From the NCBI RefSeq assembly GCF_905147365.1, contig NC_056417.1:952501-1016500 (forward strand): a stretch of DNA of 64,000 bases, read 5' to 3'. The first letter of the stretch is position 1. Each line of letters starts with the position of its first letter. Positions 55,797 to 64,000 of the stretch are shown piece after piece. The notes beneath the pieces are model-generated. The model worked only from the letters and a program-made list of their open reading frames with translations, made no database searches and was not told the origin of the DNA. Made by a program: the position numbers and the translations under genes. This DNA is from Aricia agestis (taxonomy: Eukaryota > Arthropoda > Insecta > Lepidoptera > Lycaenidae).

Positions 55797-55933
55797 TGCC
55801 CAGTTTCTTCAGCGAATGTGGAGCGAACCTTTTCCATTTACAAAAATATTCTAAATGATCACAGACACAATCTTACTTAACTGAAAATTTTGAAAAATAT
55901 TTGATTGCTTACGCTTACAAAATTTTTAAATAA
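55797..55933 (+). pseudogene. hAT transposase C-terminal (dimerisation) remnant
   Basis: The frame reads CPVSSANVERTFSIYKNILN then DHRHNLT, then after a small frameshift ENFEKYLIAYAYKIFK and a stop. The SSAN.ER.FS block is the hallmark of the hAT C-terminal dimerisation domain. The rest of the transposase is gone. Confidence 0.8.
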
Positions 55934-56280
55934 CTTTAATGTCATAATATAATGTTATTGTACCTATTATCGTCTATCAAAAAATAATTTACTAATTGTA
56001 TGCAGATTTTGAATTTGCATATTTTCATTTAATTTTGCATATTCTGATAATTTTCATGCATATTTCAAGCATTTTTCATGCATATTTGCATGCATATAAC
56101 AAGCTTTCTATGTTGCATATAATCCGGTCTCTAGTGATAATCATACACAGTACACTCCAAACACAGCCTTTTGTGGGATGCTTGTCAAATGTAAAACATT
56201 GTAGGAAATTAGTATGACAAGGTATTATTTCGCCACAGATGTTACACTGACTTGTCTTCAGCATTATTTATTTCAAGCTT

Positions 56281-58290
56281 ATGATAATCTGCTGTCTATG
56301 TTCGGAACTGAAAATGAAAGTAAAGGCCGAGTATAGCTCCCATTGCTCTGCCGTCGAAAGCGGGTTGTTCAAATATCCAAAGCAATTTTGGCAGCACATT
56401 TCCAATTTAAAATCTAAGGGTGGGTTTAAACCAACGGTATCATTTAACGGTTCTTTCTATTCTGAAACTAAAAGTGCAGAAGCATATTTTGCTCGATACT
56501 TCTCTAGCGTTTTTCTCCCTAATATACCTAAACTAGATCCCAATTTAGAATCTGTAAATGCAGTGGGAACTAATATAATTCTTCCGTCTTTAATCCCTGG
56601 TGACGCAGAAAAGGCTATTGACAAGCTAAAAGCACACAGCTCGATAGGCACTGATAGTGTACCCCCATATGTCCTAAAAGCGTGCAAAGACATATTTACC
56701 GTTCCGTTATGTCACCTGTTCAACACATCACTCAAAGCCGGAATATATCCTAAACAATGGAAATTATCGAGGGTCATACCTATTCCCAAAACGAGCGATC
56801 GACTGTCTGTAGAAAACCACAGATCTATAGCTGTATTGCCTTCTGTTGCCAAAGTTTTTGAGCTGGCACTTCATAATATATTAATGAAACAGATCCGTGG
56901 AATTCTTTCTGACAACCAGCATGGTTTCCGCCCTGGTCGCTCTGTCAGTACGAATCTTCTAGCTCACGTCGACATAATTTCTAAGGCTCTTGACGCAGGC
57001 TATCAAGTGGACGTTCAATACTTTGATTTCTGCAAAGCCTTTGATAGAGTCGATAATGATGTCCTCCTCAAAAAGTTGAGCGCTCTTGGGTTCTCTACTG
57101 GTCTTGTTCGTTTTTTCGCAGATTATCTTCCTAATCGGAAGCAATTTGTGAGGTATGGATGTTTTGAGAGTGCCCCTTATCATACACGCTCTGGTGTTAG
57201 CCAAGGGTCAGTGTTGGGCCCTCTCTTATTTCTTATATTTATTAACGATCTTACAACCATTCTTTGCTAAGTGTTTACTGTATGCCAACGACCTCAAGAT
57301 TATTATGATCATAAAATCTCTTTATGACTGTCTTCTTCTACAAAAGGACTTGGATGCTGTACAACACTGGAGTATTTCCAACAACCTTTTGTTTAATAAT
57401 TCATATTAAGTGTAGCGTAATTCATATTAAGTGTAGGCGGAAGCTACACCCGATCATCTTTAATTATTCTATGGATGGTCATATTATTTCCCGTGTCCAT
57501 AGTATCAAGGACTTAGGGGTGTACTTTGACAAAACTCTTACGATTAGGGACCACATATATGCGACGGCTCAAGCCAGTTTCAAACGTCTAGGTTTTGTAC
57601 TCCGCAACGTTAAGGACTTTAAAAATCCCGCCGTTATAAAATTGCTATACAACGCACTAGTACGCAGCAAGCTAGAAACAGATGCGTGTGTCTGGGCTCC
57701 CTACACAGCTACATCAATTCTGATGCTGGAAAAAAACCAAAAGGCGTTTCTCAGATTTTTATTTAAGAAAGTGTACGGATACTACCCTTACATGTACCCA
57801 ACTGACTATCTCTAGGGTACCTTAGGTTACCAATCTCTAGAGGTCCGACGAGGCGTTGACCTAATATTGGTTGCCTTAAAAATCCTTCGCAATATTATCG
57901 ATTGCCCTGAATTCCATGCCTTAATGTGCCGCTTGTTTGTGCCTGACAACTATCTAAAGCACCGTCCTAGCCGTCGGCCAAAATTATTCGCACTGCCGAC
58001 ATGTCGGACTGTCGCGAGAGCTGAGTCCCCGCTGTACCGAGCACTAAACTTGCTCAACGCCCTTCTGTCGGCCAATCCTGAATGTGATGTGTTTGTTGAT
58101 AAGTGGTTGGATGTGAAGAGAGCATGTGTAAGATTTTGTGAATGTAAGTACGAAAGGGTTTCTTCTATTACTATTTAATTTAATTTGTGTATGTATTGTA
58201 ACAATGTCATAATTAATTTTAAGTTTTAATTTTATTCAAGATTGTAGTTAATTATTGTAATTGGGGTGACCCGTTGTAATTAACTTTAAT
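56281..58290 (+). pseudogene. Decayed Jockey/CR1-like LINE ORF2
   Basis: A 329-codon frame (56281-57270) carries most of the reverse transcriptase: SSIGTDSVPPYVLKAC, FELALHNILMKQIRG, GFRPGRSVSTNLL, YFDFCKAFDRVDNDVLLKKL and GVSQGSVLGPLLFLIFINDL. A frame change then leads to YANDLKI, where the catalytic YADD has become YAND. The C-terminal part continues in broken frames (57324-57815, 57867-58178), with HSIKDLGVYFDKTL typical of the family. The 3' end near 58270-58300 is an aataaataaataaata tail. The 5' part with the endonuclease is missing, so it is inactive. Confidence 0.85.
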
Positions 58291-58413
58291 AAATAAATAA
58301 ATATGTGTATTTCGTGGTTTTTGGTCGTGGTCGCGCAACATGGCTTAGCATAAGAGTGGTGAAAATATTTTATTTTTATTAATATTAACATTGTGATAAT
58401 TTGAAATTGTGTT

Positions 58414-59075
58414 AGGCTGGATTTACATGCATCCACCATAACGCGCGGTTTGGCGGCTACGACGCGAGATTACAAGCAAATGTATGTAATTAGGCGGGTT
58501 CACACTCCACATCAAGCGAACAGCCTCGGGCGAGGCCCGCCGCGCGCGACACAGGCGAGGCGGATAATTGTAAACAGAGAGGCAGCCTCGCTCGTACAGC
58601 CCGAGCCATTTTGGCTCAGTTGAGTAGATCCTTAACGGGAATATTCATTTTGCGGCTGATTTCTCTCCAAGAATCTTCCCTCATCCCTCTGTTAGTGTAA
58701 TTGGGATCCCAGCAGGGTTAGCATAACAACAGTAGACATGGGAAATAATTGACATATTGACAGATTTTATCGACAAAATGGCGGATTTCCTTAAACTATC
58801 ACTTTGTCTATTCTTCCGTAGAAATAAACCGTTTCTATGATGACCATGCTGGCATCCCAAAGCGGCGCAAAATTTGCGGCGTACGTACTTATAAGTTGTC
58901 GACCCTGATCGATTCATTTCGATCGATCAACGGGCCTCGCCCGAGGCTGCTCCCGCCTAATAACTGCGCGACCGCGCCGCTATTCAAATAAATCGTTATA
59001 TAAGTACACACGCTTGTAATGTCGCGGTGTAGCCACAAGACCGCGCGTTCGGGCGGACGCATATCAATCAAGCCT
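58414..59075. mobile_element. Nested palindromic MITEs, outer element
   Basis: Outer ends aggctggatttacatgc / atatcaatcaagcct and cgcgcgg / ccgcgcg are inverted. The inner element is at 58490-58960. Confidence 0.65.
58490..58960. mobile_element. Inner element with taggcgggttcac ends and MADF-like trace
   Basis: Ends taggcggg / cccgccta, plus cagcctcgggcgaggccc / gggcctcgcccgaggctg, are inverted. On the minus strand, 58678-58620 reads DSWREISRKMNIPVKDLLN, which resembles the MADF (Adf-1-type) DNA-binding motif. A MADF-like second protein is known from PIF/Harbinger transposons. The trace is short and frameshifted from its surroundings. Confidence 0.55.
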
Positions 59076-59763
59076 TAGCAAAATTTAGCGTTTTATGAGA
59101 TTCTCGTTTTTTTAGCAGCAGGCTTCTTTCATATAAAAAATATTAGTATTTATTATTATTTACACGGCGAAATGTTTCTCTGATACATTAAAAACGTCAC
59201 TAGATAGACAAAGACGACTGTATTTTTACAGTGAGAGGGTGAAGAACTGATGTGACATAGCCATTGCATTATATCCCTATGGCTGGTGTATTCAAAATCT
59301 TCTGTCTCGGTCTGTCATACTAATTTTCAAATATGCTAGACAAAGCGAAACAGATCTTGTATATATTATTTGTTGTTTATCTTGTATATTTTATTAGTTA
59401 GGGGGTAGTATAATTGTTAATTTTTTAATGTTTTGCCAATAATATGGTCGTAAATACGGATAGTGATTCAAAATGTGATCAAAATTTTACAGAAATGTAA
59501 TTACTTACTTTTATTTATTACAATAAAGTTTATATTTTACATATTATATTATTTTTTACCCCTTAGGTTACCACTTTTTATACACAATAATTAATAAAGG
59601 CCATGAAAACATACTAGTATAGCCCTTCAAGAAATTGTGGCCCATGGAGCCATTCGTTCTGGGCTCTGGCTGTGTCCAGGTGCCAAAACAGCCTAATAGG
59701 GCTATAAACAAAATAATGTAATGAATACATACATAATACTTTCTATGTTATAATATGTAACAG
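59076..59763. other. AT-rich intergenic DNA
   Basis: No gene or clear repeat was recognised. Confidence 0.4.
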
Positions 59764-60024
59764 CATGGGCGTACCCAGGTTCTGGGCCAGGGGGGGGGCA
59801 AATTACCCAGGTTCTGGTGCCAGGGGGGGGCAAATCACCCAGGTTCTTGGCCAGGGGCAAATCAGATTTTTCATAAGCTAGGTGTTTATAAAGAATAAAA
59901 AAATAATAATTTTTAGTTGTAAAAATATTGTATTGCAAACAAATGGCAAAAATTCGTTCTTAATTTTTAATTTTTATTGATAAAAGTACTAGATATTAAA
60001 CTTAGTAGGGACGTCAACATGATC
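59764..60024. mobile_element. MITE with ggttctgggccagggg subrepeats, copy 2
   Basis: Matches 33649-33910 from catgggcgtacccaggttct to gacgtcaacatgatcca, then diverges, so the right terminal repeat is lost. Confidence 0.75.
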
Positions 60025-60890
60025 CAAGTGTAACAGGACTCCTGAAGGCCGAATATAAATACCCTTTCCCATGACTTTTCTATCCTACTTATTATAAAGG
60101 CGAAAGTTTGTTTGGATGTATGGATGTATAGATGTGTGGATGTATGGATGTTTGTTACTCTTTCACGCAAAAACTACTGAACGGATTTTAATGAAACTTT
60201 ACAATAATATAGCTATACATCAGAATAACGCATAGGCTACAATTTTAACCGACTTTCAAAATGGGGGAGGTGTTATGTTTGTTTTCTTATGTTCAACGAT
60301 TAGTCCGCCGTTTGTTAACCAATTTTCAAAATTTTTCTTTTGGTATATAGGGTATCATCCCAATTTGGTATTATATTCACAAAAGTGGTGATCTGATGAA
60401 GGATCCATAAGTAATCGAGGGAACTCCTCAAAATTTATGGGGAAACATGTGGTGACTTCGGTTTCGTGAGAAGTATTCTAAGCATATGCTACAAACAAGT
60501 AAGATTTTGCACCGAGGTATACCTGGTATACCGTGGTTCGGAAGGTGCTGAGAGAACTCCTGATTCTTTATAGATACAAGTTTGGGAGTTTCGGCGTTGT
60601 TTTAAGAACGGAAAGCATATGCTATTATGCAAATTACATTCATCATCATCATCATTACTACCATAATATTATACCATGCATCGTCCCATTGCGTCCCATA
60701 TGAGCCTTTTCATAGTCTTTTAGATCGAGGCTCGAGTTTGTCAAGCGATAATTTAAAAAAATCTATACTTAATATTATAAACCTGAAGAGTATGTTGGCT
60801 TGAATGTGCTAATCTCAGGAACTACAGGTCCAATTTAAAAACTTATTTCAGTGTTAGATATCTCATTTATCGAGTAAGGCTATATCTATA
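60025..60890. repeat. Mixed TE fragments
   Basis: tattataaaggcgaaagttt with a ggatgtat microsatellite (about 60110-60155), then aaccgactttcaaaatgggg, then near 60770 an aatattataaacctgaagag start. These are typical non-autonomous repeat pieces. No gene is seen. Confidence 0.5.
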
Positions 60891-62746
60891 TCTATACTTA
60901 TAATAAAATCGTAGAGGTAAAATTTTTGTACATTGAAAATAAACTTGAAAAAACGAGTCAGGGGCATGTTAGAAGAGTAGTAGAATACATTTTAACTGTT
61001 TTTGAAATTTTTGTTTCTCTGTCTGTTTGTCTGTTTGTACAGGCTAATCTCTGAATCCGCTGGACTGATTTAAATGAAATTTAGCATGATGATACCTTAC
61101 ATCCCTGGTCAACATCTTAGATACTTTTTTTTAACCGACTTTAAAAAAAGGAGGAGTTAATGTTTACTTTGCTGTTTGTGGTCAGATTTTCAAAATTCTT
61201 TTTTTGTTGTATAGATTGCCCGAATTTGATACCATTTTTACAATAAAATCGGCCAAGTGCGAGTCGGACTCACGCACGAAGGGTTCCGTACCATTATAGA
61301 GAAAAAATAGGCCAAAAGTTGTGTTTTTGTATGGGAGCCCCCCTTAAATTTTAATTATATTCCAATTTTATTATTAATTATTAAATAACACATATATTAA
61401 ACGATTCTATGAAAATTTCAACTGCCTGCCTGTTGTAATTATTGGTATCGAGCAAAAAAGGCCAAAAATAATTATGTTTGTTGTATGGGAGCCCCCCTTA
61501 AATATTGATTTTATTTTGTTTTCAGTATTTGTTATTATAGCGGCAACAGATATACACAATCTGTAAAAATTTCAGAACTCTAGCTATAACGGTTCTTAAG
61601 ATACAGCCTGGAGATAGACAGAAGGACAGACAACGAAGTCTTTAAATAGTAATAGGGTCCCGTTTTTACCCTTTGGGTACAAAACCCTAAAAACGGTGAC
61701 TTGATAAGTAATGGAATTGAAGAAACTCCTCGGAATCTACAACGACAACCAAAGTGATTACCAATTCTAGCAAAGGTCGAATTTTAAAACTTTTCCTAAT
61801 ATTCGTAAACGCTTATCCAAACACTGGATGGATATTGACCACTGCGTATCTCAATTCGTTACCAGCCATGGAAATTTTAAAGTCAAACTTTACGGATCTA
61901 AGTTACTAGCATCGGTCGAGCACATAGGTAGAAATGGTAGAATATGTACGACCGAAGGCAGTATGTTTGAATCATGTTCTCTGGGAGAGTTTTTTCTGCC
62001 AAGACGAGAGACGGTGATCGTGGACAGCAGGAAATTTTAATAACATACATTCAGTACACATATAATTAAGGATTTTGTGAAAATTTCAACTGCCTGCCTG
62101 TTGTCATTATTGATATCGAGCAAAAAGGCCAAAAAAATCATGTTTGTTGTATGGGAGCCCCTTAAATATTGATTTTATTTTGTTTTCAGTATGTGTTGTT
62201 ATATCGGCAATAGATATACACAATTTGTAAAAATTTCAGAACTCTAGCTATAAATTTTCTTGAGATTCAGCCTAGACACAGACAGACGGACAGACAACGA
62301 AGTTTTAGTAATAGGGTCCCGGCCGTTTTTACCCTTTGGGTACGGAACCCTAAAAACGGTGACTTGATAAGTAATTGAATTGATAAGTAATAAAATTGAG
62401 GAAACTCCACGAAATTGCTGTTCAATTGTAGATTATGAATCTGAGAATAAGAGGTAGGTTAAAGAGGGATAGATGCCTACATTAAATCCCGTCTTCTGAA
62501 GTCTATCCTCTACCTCCGTCACATGCTCCTTTCCCCTGTCCTGTGGCCCCCATCCACGCCAAGCGGTCTTCGAAGAAAGGATTTTTCAAAACGATAAGTA
62601 TCTGAGGTTCCTGGGTCTTTGATGTAAATTAAAAATTTCGTGTGTAATCAAAATCCAAACAAAATAGTCGTAGATGGGTGTTCAATTTTCTAAATCTCGA
62701 TTTTAGTAACATACATTCACGCGGACGAAGTTGAGGCAACAGCTAT
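60891..62746 (+). mobile_element. Non-autonomous Helitron, copy C, rearranged
   Basis: Starts TCTATACTTATAATAA as copy A does and ends acgaagttgaggcaacagct with a damaged terminus. At about 62040 it restarts partway inside the dispersed repeat, so it carries a partial internal duplication. It has two tctgtttg units. Confidence 0.75.
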
Positions 62747-62784
62747 CTTAAATATATGTATAGTATAAAATTATCTATATCTAT

Positions 62785-64000
62785 TCTATACTTATAATAA
62801 AATCGTAGAGGTAAAATTTTTGTACATTGAAAATAAACTTGAAAAAACGAGTCAGGGGCATATTAGAAGAGTAGTAGAATACATTTTAACTGTTTTTGAA
62901 ATTTTTGTTTCTCTGTCTGTTTGTCTGTTTGTACAGGCTAATCTCTAAATCCGCTGGACCGATTTCAATGAAATTTGGCATGATGATACCTTACATCTCT
63001 GGTCAACATCTTAGATACTTTTTTTAACCGACTTTCAAAAAAGGAGAAGTTAATGTTTACTTTGCTCTTTGTGGTCAGATTTTCAAAATTCTTTTTTTGT
63101 TGTATAGATTGCCCGAATTTGATACCATTTTTACAATAAAATCGGCCAAGTGCGAGTCGGACTCACGCACGAAGGGTTCCGTACCGTTATAGAGAAAAAA
63201 TAGGCCAAAAGTTGTGGTTTTTGTATGGGAGCCCCCCTTAAATATTGATTTTATTTTGTTTACAGTATTTGTTATTAGGTATAGCGGCAACAGATATACA
63301 CAATCTGTAAAAATTTCAGAACTCTAGCTATAACGGTTCTTGAGATACAGCCTGGAGACAGAAGGACAGACAACGTAGTCTTATAGTAATAGGGTCCCGT
63401 TTTTACCCTTTGGGTACAAAACCCTAAAAACGGTGACTTGATAAGTAATGGAATTGAAGAAACTCCTCGGAATCTACAACGACAACCAAAGTGATTACCA
63501 ATTCTAGCAAAGGTCGAATTTTAAAACTTTTCCTAATATTCGTAAACGCTTATCCAAACACTGGATGGATATTGACCACTGAGTATCTCAATTCGTTACC
63601 AGCCATGGAAATTTTAAAGTCAAACTTTACGGATCTAAGTTACTAGCATCGGTCGAGCACATAGGTAGAAATGGTAGAATATGTACGACCGAAGGCAGTA
63701 TGTTTGAATCATGTTCTCTGGGAGAGTTTTTTCTGCCAAGACGAAAGAACTATACAATGCTAAACAACCTACAGTGTAAATCTGATGTCGCATACTACGG
63801 TGATTGTGGACAGCAGGAAATTAATCCGTACCTTCAAGCGTTTTTGTCATAATTATTATTGGCAACAGTCTAATACAACAAATTCCAATATTAATTTAGC
63901 TATACTTAGTACAGTTACAATTTTTATAATTATAGTTTATTTTCGTGGTGCATTAAAAATTTCGTGTGTAATGTAGATCTAAATAAAATAGTCGTAGATG
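62785..64000 (+). mobile_element. Non-autonomous Helitron, copy D, cut by window end
   Basis: Starts TCTATACTTATAATAA and follows copy A through the two short ORFs to about 30 bases past the second. It lacks part of the dispersed repeat (63240 region). The 3' end is outside the window. Confidence 0.8.

Larger units (their letters stand above)
55295..56133. mobile_element. Defective hAT transposon
   Basis: Ends tagagaccggattatatgca / tgcatataatccggtctcta are inverted. Flanking gtgataac (55287-55294) and gtgataat (56134-56141) form an 8-bp target duplication. Many tgcatatt words fill the ends. It lies in or just after the 3' UTR of paralogue 2. Confidence 0.85.

Noticed and set aside
58681..58917. 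78-aa minus-strand ORF
   Set aside because: Interior of a nested MITE. Only the short MADF-like trace beside it is of note.

Overview
The window is nuclear DNA of a moth or butterfly. It is AT-rich and intron-rich, and packed with lepidopteran-type interspersed repeats: tRNA-derived SINEs, non-autonomous Helitrons with A|TC...CTAG|T ends, palindromic MITEs, non-LTR retrotransposon fragments, and the common 'cggccaagtgcgagtcgga' dispersed repeat. No prokaryotic organisation is seen. Most free-standing ORFs are repeat debris or antisense shadows.

Layout. 1-7200: repeats and AT-rich intergenic DNA (SINE, foldback elements, nested MITEs). 7204-7844 (+): a two-exon survivin/deterin-type single-BIR gene (BIRC5). 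8629-26169 (+): a 16-exon gene for the axonemal WD40 protein CFAP52 (WDR16), with an RFX X-box-like palindrome about 100 bp before its ATG. Its introns hold a complete Helitron interrupted by an antisense RT/RNase H non-LTR element (13846-17374) and a LINE ORF1-like remnant (20513-22740). 28058-29825 (-): the three-exon ubiquitin-like autophagy gene ATG12, convergent with CFAP52. 29892-39290: a repeat-built region containing two near-identical Helitrons in inverted orientation, an 18-bp inverted repeat enclosing a THAP fragment, LTR/promoter-like pieces and a U2 snRNA pseudogene.

40223-55268 (+): two tandem genes I do not recognise. They share intron phases, N-terminal sequence and a duplicated upstream block, but differ strongly in protein sequence. 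The first (470 aa) carries a good PABP-binding PAM2 motif; the second (238 aa) lacks it. This pair is the best candidate for something undescribed. Between and around the genes are a three-level nested MITE, a trio of same-family MITEs, Helitrons and a hAT remnant. 56281-58290: decayed Jockey/CR1-like LINE. 58414-59075: nested MITEs with a MADF-like trace. 60891-64000: two more copies of the inverted-pair Helitron, the last cut by the window edge.

CFAP52 (cilia/sperm flagella), BIRC5 (cell division, chromosomal passenger complex) and ATG12 (autophagy) are unrelated conserved genes and show no operon-like logic. Exon borders were set by hand from GT/AG sites, reading-frame continuity and remembered family sequence; no alignment or transcript data were available.
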